This document shows positions 44,763 through 53,910 of a stretch of DNA of 64,000 nt, piece after piece. The notes under the pieces are model-generated. The model was not told the origin of the DNA. It made no database searches and worked only from the letters and a program-made list of their open reading frames with translations. Both the position numbers and the translations under genes were made by a program. Position 1 is the first letter of the stretch. Each line of letters opens with the position of its first letter. Source of the stretch: CAYNRA01 sp046296415 (GTDB taxonomy: Bacteria; Bacteroidota; Bacteroidia; Cytophagales; Spirosomataceae); assembly GCA_046296415.1 (NCBI GenBank), contig JBKBLN010000002.1:930001-994000 (forward strand), written 5' to 3'.

Positions 44763-46142
44763 TTAATTTTTATGGAATCGCCCAATCCAAATGCGGTCTG
44801 GGGTGGTTATTCTGATCAAGTATGTTCCTGTGGGTAGACTTGAAATTGGAATAGAGGAGAGATCCTGGTGCGTGGATTGATACTGAATACGGCCTTGTAG
44901 GTCAACAATATCAAGGGGAGCCTCCCCTACCTGAATGCCGCGAATGGCCACCCAGTTTTGAGATGGATTGGGATAAATTTGATATGGAAGTAGGTCTGAC
45001 TGGACACCAAGCACAACGCCCGTGCCACCCGTACTACCTGTGCCACCCGTACTACCTGTGCCACCCGTACTACCTGTGCCACCCGTACTACCCGTGCCAC
45101 CCGTGCTACCTGTTCCACCCGTACTACCTGTGCCACCCGTACTACCTGTTCCACCTGTACTACCTGTTCCACCTGTACTACCTGTTCCACCGGTACTGCC
45201 CGTGCCACCCGTGCTACCTGTGCCTCCAGTACTGCCTGTTCCACCGGTGTTACCCGTACTACCTGTGCCGCCGGTACTGCCTGTTCCACCGGTGCTACCT
45301 GTTCCACCTGTACTGCCCGTGCCACCCGTGCTACCTGTGCCTCCAGTACTGCCTGTTCCACCGGTGTTACCCGTACTGCCTGTGCCGCCGGTACTGCCTG
45401 TTCCACCCGTGCTACCCGTGCCACCCGTACTACCTGTCCCACCCGTGCTACCTGTACCACCCGTACTGCCTGTTCCACCTGTGCTGCCTGTGCCTCCGGT
45501 ACTACCCGTGCCCCCGGTATTTCCGGCAATTCGGTTTTGGAGAGCCTCGAAAGTAATCCCCGCCTTGAACTGTTCTAGAGGAATGGAATTACCGCCTGAT
45601 GACTGACCAGAACGCGAATAAAAACTACAGGAAACATTCAGAGCGAGTTTTGATTCCATACTTTTTACAAAAGGGTCTGCCGTTTCCAAAATAGCGATGT
45701 TGGCATTGGCCGAACTACCTTGGAAAGTAAACAAAGCGACAGCCACATTATTGACAAATGGACCGTAATTGGTTTCTATTGGTGCCTTTCCAATGACATA
45801 ATAATCCCAGTCCGTCAGAATTCCATTTTCGATGTAGATTTGTTGATCGGTTTTGAGCTTATCTGGATTTTTTTGCCAAGTTCCCCGGACATCGGTGATA
45901 TTACTAATGGTAAAATCGCGAGGGACCCGAAACGAAAACTGGGCTGTAGCACCCAATTCGTTTAAGTTCGAATTATTGGCATTGGGGGTCGCATAATTAG
46001 GGACTAACCAAGCGGTGTACCGCTGTGTTTGGGTAGAGTAGGTTAACATGAACTCCACTGTAAAAGTGGATGTTTGTGCAGTAAGTGGGCCTGTCCCGTA
46101 AAGGACAAGCCCTAAAATGATGGATACAATGTACTTTTTCAT
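44763..46142 (-). CDS. Secreted T9SS protein with collagen-like Gly-Xaa-Thr repeat
   Basis: 459 residues. Signal peptide (to about residue 23, PLTAQ). Residues about 24-197 are one copy of an unnamed domain shared with the next two genes, with AWLVPNYATPNANN, GATAQFSFRVP, DVRGTW, YYVIGKAPIETNYGPF and SFYSRSGQ. Residues 207-375 are Gly-Xaa-Thr triplets, mostly GST and GGT. The last about 80 residues are a T9SS type A sorting domain: YQIYPNPSQNWVAI, LPTGTYLIRI and a terminal basic RFHKN. It is therefore expected outside the cell, exported through SprA. It lies 22 bases downstream of the next gene (46165-47622), so they form an operon. Confidence 0.85.
   Translation of the reverse strand: MKKYIVSIILGLVLYGTGPLTAQTSTFTVEFMLTYSTQTQRYTAWLVPNYATPNANNSNLNELGATAQFSFRVPRDFTISNITDVRGTWQKNPDKLKTDQQIYIENGILTDWDYYVIGKAPIETNYGPFVNNVAVALFTFQGSSANANIAILETADPFVKSMESKLALNVSCSFYSRSGQSSGGNSIPLEQFKAGITFEALQNRIAGNTGGTGSTGGTGSTGGTGSTGGTGSTGGTGSTGGTGSTGGTGSTGGTGSTGNTGGTGSTGGTGSTGGTGSTGGTGSTGGTGSTGGTGSTGNTGGTGSTGGTGSTGGTGSTGGTGSTGGTGSTGGTGSTGGTGSTGGTGSTGGTGSTGGTGSTGGTGSTGGTGSTGGTGVVLGVQSDLLPYQIYPNPSQNWVAIRGIQVGEAPLDIVDLQGRIQYQSTHQDLSSIPISSLPTGTYLIRITTPDRIWIGRFHKN
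45018..45524 (-). repeat. 18-bp minisatellite encoding Gly-Xaa-Thr triplets
   Basis: About 28 tandem 18-bp units within the coding sequence, each encoding GSTGGT, with two places where an additional GNT triplet is inserted. All three frames on the plus strand and the other minus frames stay open for long distances because the unit is a multiple of three without stops, which creates long false ORFs. Such arrays change copy number readily. Confidence 0.9.
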
Positions 46143-46164
46143 GATGAGATGGTTTTTGAACCCC

Positions 46165-47622
46165 TCATCGCTTCACAAATCGTTTCATGATCATTCGATC
46201 ACCCGTTTGAACCCCGATGAGGTATTGGCCCCCTTCTAGACCGGCGACCTGAAACTGAAATTGATGAACACCCATACCAGGAGATTTTACTTGTTGAGAC
46301 ACAATGCCTCCTCGAGGATTCATCAACAACGCCCGAATAGGTCCTGCCGATTCTTCCGAAAAGTAATCAATTTGAACCATATCGTCGGTAGGATTGGGAT
46401 AAATTGTTGCAACTAACTCATCATTTTCCATTTCGAGCAAGGCTTGGCTCTGAAAGGCGGTGGAGGACATCTGGCTCATCAGCATTTGCTGCTGGTTCAA
46501 CACGCCATCAAACTGCTCGAGTGGGGAGGCCGTAGGCGAAGGCATTTGACCTGATCTTGAATAAAAACTATTTCCAATATTGAGGGCCAGGTTATCGATA
46601 AATTGTTGAATAACAGGATCCTCCTTGTCCAATAAAGCCACACCATTACGTCCCGCTGATCGGCCACGAAATGACAGAAGAGGTACAGGGATGTTGGCTT
46701 GGAAAGGGCCATAATTGGTCTCGGTAGCCGATTTACCAATCACGTATAAATCATAATCTACCTGTATGCCGGCTCCGGTAATCAATGCCGAATTGGTGGC
46801 AATCTTAGCCGGGAAACGCTCCCAAGAACCTCGAATACTAGCCACTTCCTGAATGACAAAATTTCGTGGGACTTTCACCGTAACCTGAGCAGTGGCTCCA
46901 AATTCGTTTCCTTGTGCATTGAACATATTGGGGGTGCTGTAAGAGGGCACAACCCAGACCGTAAACAGACGTGTTGAATTGGAATAGGTCATCATAAATT
47001 TGACAGGATGCGGGGTTTGCTGAGCAACAGGTGGTGCCATGTAAACGCCCACAAATTGCTCTTGAGGCGCCGTATTGGCCACCATCGGCTGCCCTGAGCG
47101 TGAGTAAAAACTACAACCTACGTTCAATGCCAAATTGGTTAAAGCCTGCGATATGAATGGATCATTGGGCGCCAAAACTTCTACTAAAGCACCAGGTTGT
47201 GTCCCTTTGAAGGTAAACAATGCGACCGGCTGGTTCGCCACAAAGGGCCCATAGTTTGTCTGAACTGGCGTTTTACCTATAACATAGTAATCATGTGTTC
47301 CCGAAATACCATTGGATGTAAAAATAGGACTAGTTAAATCTAATTTAAATGGATTCTTCTCCCAAACCCCGCGAACATCCGTGACTTGAGTGATTGAAAA
47401 TCCCCGGGGGATCCGAAGCGAGAATTGAGCCGTAACCCCTATTTCATCCGGACCTGTATTGTATATGTTGGGAGTACTGTAGGAAGGCACGACCCAAGCT
47501 GTATACGTTTCGGTTGGCGCATGGTAAGTGACTTGGAAGCGAACCGTGTGAATCGACTGAGCGATGGACGTGAAAGCCAAGGTAAGGCCTAAGAAGACCA
47601 TCAAGATAAGGGACTTTTTCAT
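46165..47622 (-). CDS. Secreted T9SS protein with two copies of the shared domain
   Basis: 485 residues. Signal peptide (MKKSLILMVFLGLTLAFTSIAQ). Two tandem copies of the unnamed about 170-residue domain (about 24-199 and 207-375), each with VWVVPSYSTPN/AWVVPSYSTPN, G.TAQ, YVIGK and SFYSRSGQ blocks. After a Met/Gln-rich linker, the C-terminal T9SS type A domain: ATIYPNPTDDMVQIDY, EGGQYLIGVQTGD and terminal RFVKR. Likely the first gene of an operon with 44763-46142, and downstream of 47782-50658 by 159 bases. Confidence 0.87.
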   Translation of the reverse strand: MKKSLILMVFLGLTLAFTSIAQSIHTVRFQVTYHAPTETYTAWVVPSYSTPNIYNTGPDEIGVTAQFSLRIPRGFSITQVTDVRGVWEKNPFKLDLTSPIFTSNGISGTHDYYVIGKTPVQTNYGPFVANQPVALFTFKGTQPGALVEVLAPNDPFISQALTNLALNVGCSFYSRSGQPMVANTAPQEQFVGVYMAPPVAQQTPHPVKFMMTYSNSTRLFTVWVVPSYSTPNMFNAQGNEFGATAQVTVKVPRNFVIQEVASIRGSWERFPAKIATNSALITGAGIQVDYDLYVIGKSATETNYGPFQANIPVPLLSFRGRSAGRNGVALLDKEDPVIQQFIDNLALNIGNSFYSRSGQMPSPTASPLEQFDGVLNQQQMLMSQMSSTAFQSQALLEMENDELVATIYPNPTDDMVQIDYFSEESAGPIRALLMNPRGGIVSQQVKSPGMGVHQFQFQVAGLEGGQYLIGVQTGDRMIMKRFVKR

Positions 47623-47705
47623 TGCTGTGCGCGTTTTAGGAGGTGTTAACAGTACTTACACGATGTAAACATTTCAAATAAGCTGAAATATGAAGAATAA
47701 GGAGG

Positions 47706-47774
47706 CATCCGAAAGGGATGAGTAACGCACGTTGACTGGTGGGGATGTGGAAAAACGCGGGCCCTTCCACATCC
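47706..47774. repeat. Inverted repeats between two secreted protein genes
   Basis: GGATGTGGAA (47743-47752) pairs with TTCCACATCC (47765-47774); a smaller hairpin CATCC/GGATG lies at 47706-47720. They follow the stop of the minus-strand gene at 47782, so could be its terminator, but there is no U-rich tail in that direction. Confidence 0.5.
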
Positions 47775-47781
47775 GTTTAAC

Positions 47782-50649
47782 TTAAGGTAGCTGTTCTCGA
47801 ATCACAAAGAAGTTTTGACCTAGGACATTACCGGGGTGATTTGCAATCACGTTTTGGTAAATAAATTCCACGTCATTGCCGGTTCCTTGAAAAACCGCTT
47901 CCCCGTTTAGGTTCACATCACCCGAATTATATGTTTTGAGTTTGAAAAAGGCTGATCCAAAGAAATTTCCATTCGAATTAATGATGTCTTGGTAAATTCC
48001 GTTTACATCATTGCTTGTACCTTGGTAAATGATGCGGCCATCTCGCAAAACATTTCCTGCCCACATGGCTCGCCCCTGCTCTACTACCACTTGAGCTTGA
48101 CTAACTATCAAATTGTTTAGCGTAAAAGTCGGCGTAGTTGCCTGTCGGAAATCCACGGTCGCTACTGCGGAACTCAATTCAATCGCACTTTGAGTCATCA
48201 CGCCAAGATGATTCCGGTGTTTCACGGAGACAAAATATCGAGCAGGAGTTTGGGTTGAAAACCGAACGGGATTGACACCATCCAAACCCACCACGTCTCC
48301 ATCTCGTTGAAGAAGTGCCGATCGACTGTCAACCACCATGGAAGGGTCTGTCGCATCACGCAATTCCACATATACCCAATCAACAATGGCATTGGCTCCT
48401 TCCACCTGGAATACTCCTGGACTCACCGTGCCCGTCGTAGTGATTTCGGACCACCCCAAGGTAGGATAAGGGGATGTTAAAGGCAATAACCCCAAGGTCC
48501 GAAGATTATCCCGCATGAGGGTATTCGGCAGGTTCACGCCAAATAAAGCACCTTGCAAATAGACTTTAGGCAGTACAGCTAACTGGCCGGCAGTTACTTG
48601 AACGTACACCGTTGCCTGGGCACACTTGATCGGACTCCCTGCATCGCACACTTGATAAACAAATTGAGTAGAACCAACAAACCCAGCGACAGGTGTATAG
48701 GTAAAGGTTCCATTGGCATTGATTTGGACCGTTCCAGAACTGGCATTGACAATAGGTGTTGTGTTGACGGTCAAGGTTGTACCTTCAGGATCAACATCAT
48801 TGATTAATAAGCTGCCAGAAATGGGTGTATCATTGGTTGTAATGGCGTAATCATCTGCTGCTACTGGAGGTAAGTGATCTAGATTCGTCGGTTGGGCTTT
48901 CACTTCTATTTCAACTGTAGCTTCATCACACAAGCTTGGTGAGCCATTGTCACAAACACGGTACACAAATGTATCCTCACCTACAAATCCTGTATTGGGG
49001 GTGTAGGTGTATTGTCCAGAGGGCAAAAGAACAACATTTCCTCGAGTTGGGCCGGATACCAACGTTACTGAGAGCGTTTGGGCTGGATCGGGATCCCGAT
49101 CGTTCCGAATCACAAATCCTGAAACTGGCTGATTGAATCCAGTAGTTGAGGCATCATCCAAGGCAATAGGTGGATTATTATTCGTTAAAGAGGGTGTGCT
49201 ATAGATGACGATCTGAACCATGGCCGTATCACATACCGCAGGAGTGCCCGAGTCACAAACGCGGTACCGAAAGCGATCAACCCCTGTAAAATTGGTAGCT
49301 GGAGTGTAGGTGTATACCCCATTTGCATTCATCACAACTGCTCCGTTCGTTGGTAAAGACACCAACGTGTTACTAACGACCAAACTTGAAATTCCGGTGT
49401 TGAGATCATCGTTGGTTAGGACTCTTCCAGTGACGGGTGTATTTTGGGGGGTGATGTTGTTATCATTGAAGGCAAAAATCTCTCGGCAGTTGGTTACATT
49501 CACTACAACCTGTATCCTTTCCACCGACTCGCAGCCGGAAGTAGTCTGGCGGATACCTACATAAAATACCGTTGAACCCGCCGACGTAGTTGACGGCGTC
49601 GGTGCTGTAAGGGAACCCGTGCCACCCGTCAGACTGGTATACCAAACAGCCTGAAAACCAGTTCCGACAACCAGATTTAAAGGCGTAGCAACATCTCCTA
49701 CACAATAATTGACTGGAGCAGGAGACGCAGGGAGCGCGAAAGTAGGGCATGTTAAGTTTACCGTCACAGTAGCCTCTGAACAAACAGACGGATTGAGAAG
49801 GTCACAAATACGATAACGATAGGTATCAGTACCTACAAATCCGGGATTACCCGTGTAGGAAAAATTTCCTGTAAATGGATTGTAAACAGCCGTTCCTTGG
49901 GAAGGTCCAGTTACTAACGTCACGATGATGTCCATCGGATCAGGAGTTCCCCCATTGAAAGAATCATTGGCTAAAACGGTTTGTTGGGAGGTCGATCCAG
50001 GTGTTGCTGAAAAGGTGTCAGGATTCGCCTGCAAACAAGAAGCTCCAAATCCAATTGGTCCATTGTATTGTTCCAAGGGAATTTGATTTCCTCCTGTAGG
50101 CTGACCGGAACGCGAATAAAAACTGGGCGCGGTATTCAAAGCAAATACCCGGTCGGCCACTTCAACAAAAGGATCTTGCGTATCCAAAATCTCCACAAAA
50201 CCAACACAAGCATTGGAGGAGAATCGAAACAATTCCACGGGAACACCTGAGGAAAAAACGCCATATTCTGTCTCAGAAGGACTTTTTCCAATCACATAGT
50301 AGGCATTTTCAAGGGGTAGGCCTTCTCCTTGGAATTGGGTTTGCTGATTCGGACCCAACTTAAGCGGTTGTTTGTCCCAAATTCCACGAACATCCACAAT
50401 ATTGGATATGGTGAAGGAAGTGGGTACTTTAAGCGATACTTGAGCCGTAGCCCCACGTTCAACGGTACCAGTATTGTTTGCATTCGGCACATTGTACTGG
50501 GGCACTACCCACACGGAATACTGGTTATTTGTCACGGAATAGGTGACTTGGTAATTCACCCGAAAGGAGGATAATTGAGCAATCGAACTTTGACCAGTCA
50601 AAAGGACCAACAAACAACCCCAAAGCACAAAGTGTAATGATCTTTTCAT
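47782..50649 (-). CDS. Large secreted protein: shared domain, Ig-like repeats, dockerin-like C-terminus
   Basis: 955 residues from the ATG at 50649 (MKRSLHFVLWG; another ATG 3 codons upstream is possible). Signal peptide to about SSIAQ. One copy of the shared unnamed domain (about 25-200) leads. Then four Big-type/cadherin-like modules with the 'ANDSFNGG', 'GTDTYRYRICD', 'FTGVDRFRYRVCDSGTP' patterns typical of VCBS/tandem-95 repeats, with a CHU-type Ig-like module (YCVGDVATPLNL) among them. The last about 265 residues equal the C-terminus of the 5652-8966 protein, with loops GNVLRDGRIIYQGTSNDV and GDVNLNGEAVFQGTGNDV, ending REQLP. No type A sorting tail. Probable adhesin or matrix protein. 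Confidence 0.85.
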   Translation of the reverse strand: MKRSLHFVLWGCLLVLLTGQSSIAQLSSFRVNYQVTYSVTNNQYSVWVVPQYNVPNANNTGTVERGATAQVSLKVPTSFTISNIVDVRGIWDKQPLKLGPNQQTQFQGEGLPLENAYYVIGKSPSETEYGVFSSGVPVELFRFSSNACVGFVEILDTQDPFVEVADRVFALNTAPSFYSRSGQPTGGNQIPLEQYNGPIGFGASCLQANPDTFSATPGSTSQQTVLANDSFNGGTPDPMDIIVTLVTGPSQGTAVYNPFTGNFSYTGNPGFVGTDTYRYRICDLLNPSVCSEATVTVNLTCPTFALPASPAPVNYCVGDVATPLNLVVGTGFQAVWYTSLTGGTGSLTAPTPSTTSAGSTVFYVGIRQTTSGCESVERIQVVVNVTNCREIFAFNDNNITPQNTPVTGRVLTNDDLNTGISSLVVSNTLVSLPTNGAVVMNANGVYTYTPATNFTGVDRFRYRVCDSGTPAVCDTAMVQIVIYSTPSLTNNNPPIALDDASTTGFNQPVSGFVIRNDRDPDPAQTLSVTLVSGPTRGNVVLLPSGQYTYTPNTGFVGEDTFVYRVCDNGSPSLCDEATVEIEVKAQPTNLDHLPPVAADDYAITTNDTPISGSLLINDVDPEGTTLTVNTTPIVNASSGTVQINANGTFTYTPVAGFVGSTQFVYQVCDAGSPIKCAQATVYVQVTAGQLAVLPKVYLQGALFGVNLPNTLMRDNLRTLGLLPLTSPYPTLGWSEITTTGTVSPGVFQVEGANAIVDWVYVELRDATDPSMVVDSRSALLQRDGDVVGLDGVNPVRFSTQTPARYFVSVKHRNHLGVMTQSAIELSSAVATVDFRQATTPTFTLNNLIVSQAQVVVEQGRAMWAGNVLRDGRIIYQGTSNDVNGIYQDIINSNGNFFGSAFFKLKTYNSGDVNLNGEAVFQGTGNDVEFIYQNVIANHPGNVLGQNFFVIREQLP

Positions 50650-50658
50650 AATGAACAC

Positions 50659-51099
50659 ACATTTAAAGGATTAACTGCTGTATCCTGCACCATTCTCGTA
50701 AGGAGGCTTGTACGTGAGAAGGATATCTTGGGTTCAAAATAAAAAAATCTTTATGACAAAAAAGCAAGTTTATGTCATAAAAAAATATGTCAATTCGCAC
50801 AAAATAATACAACACATTGATAATCAATTGATTACAATGTAAATTTTTTTTGATATTTTATTTAGTGGCGTTGAAAAACGGTAAAAAACTATTAATTTGG
50901 CGTACTGTAGTATAAATATTTTGATAATTCATTTACCAAATTCTATGCCATAGTTAAAAAAGTCGATAAAAAAAGATTTGAAAATCACCAAGAATCTATG
51001 AAAGTCCCCTATTTTTTGACCGTTAAAGACTTTTAACTCTGTTTTTTTTATTTTATTTTTACATCACAACCACTTGATTCCCTATACATTCTACCTCAT
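50659..51099. other. AT-rich divergent intergenic region
   Basis: About 440 bases, very AT-rich, between the secreted-protein gene (minus) and the KdpD-like kinase (plus). No ORF, RNA gene or exact promoter consensus stands out. It must hold promoters for both genes. Confidence 0.45.
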
Positions 51100-52161
51100 A
51101 TGAACCTCTCTACCACTCGATCGCTATCTTTAGCTTGGCAATACCAGATCTGTTTAGGGATCATGACAGGCATCCATATCTTGGGTTTACTCATTCAAAA
51201 ATATACGGGTTCTGATTTAGTGGTTTTAATATTACCCGTTTCGATTTTTTTCATGGCGTTATTCTTTTCCATGTGGCCCGTTGTGGTTACTACACTCCTT
51301 GGTGCCTTCATGTGGAATTTTTTCTTTATTCCTCCCGTACATTCGTTCTACATTGAATCCAGTGAAGATCGAATTCTTATTTTCTTTTATTATATCATAG
51401 CCATCGCTGGAATTGTCATCACCCAAAAAATTAGAGAAGCGGAAGAAATATACCGGGAAAAACTAGATAAAGAGAAAACCATCAACCTATACAACACCTT
51501 GTTAAACTCACTTTCCCATGAACTTAGGACACCTATAGCCACCATATTAGGTGCTGTCGATATTTTGAGAGATGATCCGTCAGACCTTGCCCCTGAGCAA
51601 CAGACTCTCCTCCTAGAACAAATCGAAAAGGCGGGAGAACGACTGAATCGACAAGTAGGCAATCTATTGAATATGAGCCGATTGGAATCAGGTGGATTTT
51701 CGGTACGGCCTGAGTGGGTCGAGGTTGAAGACCTGATGCGGGCCATTTTACGCAAAGTAAATCAAACGTATCCCAGTCGTTCCATCGTGTTTGATCTCAG
51801 CTCAGGCCCTACTTATGCCCAACTGGACCATTCATTAATTGAAGAAATCCTATACAATCTCCTCACAAACGCCGCTATTTATACACCTGAATCCGCCCAA
51901 ATCAAGCTTTCTGTGCGCTTTGATTTGTCATTCATTGAATTTCGTGTAACGGATGATGGACCAGGCATTCCTATCGAACAATTAAATCGTATATTTGACA
52001 AATTTTTCAGGTTACCGAAATCAAAGCCAGGCGGAACAGGTCTTGGCCTTTCGATTGTAAAAGGTTTTGTGGAGGCGCATAATGGTAAAATTACTGCCTC
52101 CAATCGTGAGCCGCACGGACTTTTGGTTACGGTACAAATCCCAACAACTTTTACCGATTGA
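51100..52161 (+). CDS. KdpD-like sensor histidine kinase lacking the N-terminal KdpD domain
   Basis: 353 residues. Four hydrophobic segments (about 14-32, 39-55, 59-80, 92-108) match the DUF4118 transmembrane region of KdpD, including MWNFFFIPPVHSFYI. The kinase core follows: H-box SLSHELRTPIATI with His140, N-box LYNLLTNAAIYTP, G1 VTDDGPGIP, G2 GGTGLGLSIVKGFVEAHNG. The N-terminal KdpD/USP sensor domain is absent. It lies 12 bases upstream of a KdpE-like regulator. No kdpFABC potassium pump genes are in the window, so the control target may be elsewhere. Confidence 0.9.
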   Translation: MNLSTTRSLSLAWQYQICLGIMTGIHILGLLIQKYTGSDLVVLILPVSIFFMALFFSMWPVVVTTLLGAFMWNFFFIPPVHSFYIESSEDRILIFFYYIIAIAGIVITQKIREAEEIYREKLDKEKTINLYNTLLNSLSHELRTPIATILGAVDILRDDPSDLAPEQQTLLLEQIEKAGERLNRQVGNLLNMSRLESGGFSVRPEWVEVEDLMRAILRKVNQTYPSRSIVFDLSSGPTYAQLDHSLIEEILYNLLTNAAIYTPESAQIKLSVRFDLSFIEFRVTDDGPGIPIEQLNRIFDKFFRLPKSKPGGTGLGLSIVKGFVEAHNGKITASNREPHGLLVTVQIPTTFTD

Positions 52162-52173
52162 ACCCTCTCTGTT

Positions 52174-52851
52174 ATGAATACCACCGAAATTCTTGTCATC
52201 GACGACGAACCTCAAATTCAGAAACTTCTACAAATCGCACTTGAAAATCAAGGGTACAAAGTGTCTCAGGCCGAAACAGGACGCGCGGGTATTGTCCAAG
52301 CGGCTAATCAACACCCGGATGTCATTTTATTGGATATCGCTTTGCCCGACATGAGTGGCCAAGAAGTTCTTAGAGAATTACGCTCATGGTATCGGAAAAG
52401 CATCATTATGCTCTCGGTGAACTCCCAAGAGGCGGATATCGTTACGGCGCTCGATAACGGCGCATCGGATTATCTAACGAAACCCTTCCGGACCGCTGAA
52501 CTCATGGCCAGAATCCGGTCTGCGATCCGACGTGACCTCCCTGCCAACCTTGACACCGTTCTCCAATGCCGGGATCTTCAAATTGATTTAATCGCCCGGA
52601 CCGTCCACCGGGATGGTGAATTCATTAAATTAACCAATACCGAATTCAACCTTCTTGCCTTGTTTGCCCAAAATGAAGGCCGAGCACTCACGCATCAATA
52701 CATCTTACGGGAAATTTGGGGGAACGACTTTCAGCAAGAAAATCAATACCTTCGCGTTTTTGTGGGTACCCTTCGCAAGAAAATCGAGAAAGATCCCCAC
52801 CAACCGCAACATATCTTGACAGAAAATGGGGTAGGTTACCGTTTCCAATAA
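52174..52851 (+). CDS. KdpE-like OmpR-family response regulator
   Basis: 225 residues. Receiver with Asp10-Asp11, phospho-acceptor Asp54 (ILLDIALPD), Lys103 (LTKPF); then a winged-helix DNA-binding domain with KLTNTEFNLLALFAQN and LRVFVGTLRKKIEKDP, typical of KdpE. Partner of the upstream kinase. Its last 16 bases overlap the 3' end of the convergent hydrolase gene. Targets are unknown as no kdp pump genes are adjacent. Confidence 0.92.
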   Translation: MNTTEILVIDDEPQIQKLLQIALENQGYKVSQAETGRAGIVQAANQHPDVILLDIALPDMSGQEVLRELRSWYRKSIIMLSVNSQEADIVTALDNGASDYLTKPFRTAELMARIRSAIRRDLPANLDTVLQCRDLQIDLIARTVHRDGEFIKLTNTEFNLLALFAQNEGRALTHQYILREIWGNDFQQENQYLRVFVGTLRKKIEKDPHQPQHILTENGVGYRFQ

Positions 52852-53780
52852 CCAGTTTTTATAAATTGGGCCAAAGGCTGTATCAGTTCCGTTGGTACAG
52901 GTAATGAGGGATTTGAGTACGTTTGGATATTCGACAAACGATCTTTAGGTGCTTTCTTGAGGATATGATTCATGTCCTCAACCACCAATTTTTGCAAGGT
53001 AGGATTGTACTTCACCAACCGATTGGCATCTTCCATCGAAACCTGAATATCGTTGGTACCTTGTACAATAAGTCCGGGTATGATCAACTGACTTAATAAT
53101 AAGGCTGGGTCATGTTTAAACCATGACATCATATAAGGTTGGACGGATAGTCGAAACAACGATTGCAACAAAGGAGGTACCTGGGTTACTGTATAGCCTC
53201 GCTTTAAACTGTCAAGAATCGGTTTCGCTTGCTCCACCAAACCTGGTGCTTGTTCGGATAGCTGCCGCAAAATTATTTGATCGGCTGGAAAGCCAGCCCC
53301 ATTCAATGAAACATATTGGTTGGCGTACCCACAGGCCAAAAGTCCCACTAAGGCCCCCTCACTATGCCCAATGATCGTGATTTTTCCAAACCGACTGTCC
53401 TTTCGTATCCATTGAAGCCAGGCCTCAGCATCTCGAACACTGCCTTGAAAGTCCATATCCTCTTCTTTTAGCTGTCCGCTTTTGGAGGCTGCTACCCCGC
53501 GTTTATCATATCTCAAAGTGGCTATACCTCGCCGAACTAGCGAGTCAGAGACTATTTTAAGAGAATTGTTGGTCATCATCGGATTGTTTCCATTGCGATC
53601 AGTTGGTCCTGAACCAGCAATTAGTAACGCAATGGGAAAGGTGGGCTTGGATGCCGGCAAAGTTAGTGTACCTTTTAAGGTGACTCCCTCCACCGTAAGC
53701 GCCACCTCCTCCTGTGCCTTGACGAGGGTGGAAAGAAAAATACTAGGGAAACAAACAAGTCCAATCCAAAATTTATTCAT
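52836..53780 (-). CDS. Exported alpha/beta hydrolase (S33-like)
   Basis: 314 residues. Signal peptide (WIGLVCFPSIFLSTLVKAQ, about 4-22). Alpha/beta hydrolase features: oxyanion region LIAGSGPTDRNGNNP, RGIATLRYDKRGV, nucleophile elbow GHSEGALVG, and a late DMNHILK with a probable catalytic His. Together with VEGVTLKGTLTLP this fits the S33-like esterase/acyl hydrolases of Bacteroidota. Natural substrate unknown. The 3' end overlaps the convergent KdpE-like gene by 16 bases. Confidence 0.88.
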   Translation of the reverse strand: MNKFWIGLVCFPSIFLSTLVKAQEEVALTVEGVTLKGTLTLPASKPTFPIALLIAGSGPTDRNGNNPMMTNNSLKIVSDSLVRRGIATLRYDKRGVAASKSGQLKEEDMDFQGSVRDAEAWLQWIRKDSRFGKITIIGHSEGALVGLLACGYANQYVSLNGAGFPADQIILRQLSEQAPGLVEQAKPILDSLKRGYTVTQVPPLLQSLFRLSVQPYMMSWFKHDPALLLSQLIIPGLIVQGTNDIQVSMEDANRLVKYNPTLQKLVVEDMNHILKKAPKDRLSNIQTYSNPSLPVPTELIQPLAQFIKTGYWKR

Positions 53781-53881
53781 ACAAAAAGTAAGTTTACGGG
53801 TAAAATTACACGGATTTTCGGAAATAGTAGCTAAAAAAAGGCATCCTATCTTGCACTCCTACTCCCTTTTTTGAAAACGTG

Positions 53882-53889
53882 TACATTTG
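53882..53889 (+). promoter_or_regulatory. Candidate -7 element of the tricorn-like protease promoter
   Basis: TACATTTG matches TAnnTTTG exactly and would start transcription about 15 bases before the ATG at 53911. No TTG lies 19-21 bases upstream. Confidence 0.4.
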
Positions 53890-53910
53890 TTAAAAAACTG
53901 GATGTAACCC

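Noticed and set aside
45018..45524. Minisatellite as a CRISPR array
   Set aside because: Units are contiguous without unique spacers and encode in-frame triplets.
44927..45529. Minus-strand ORF rich in Val, Arg and Gln
   Set aside because: Another frame of the same minisatellite, out of frame with the gene that has signal peptide and T9SS tail.
45022..45606. Long plus-strand ORF coding repeated Pro-Val-Leu
   Set aside because: It is the antisense frame of the 18-bp minisatellite, open only because the unit has no stops; there is no start context or domain outside the repeat.
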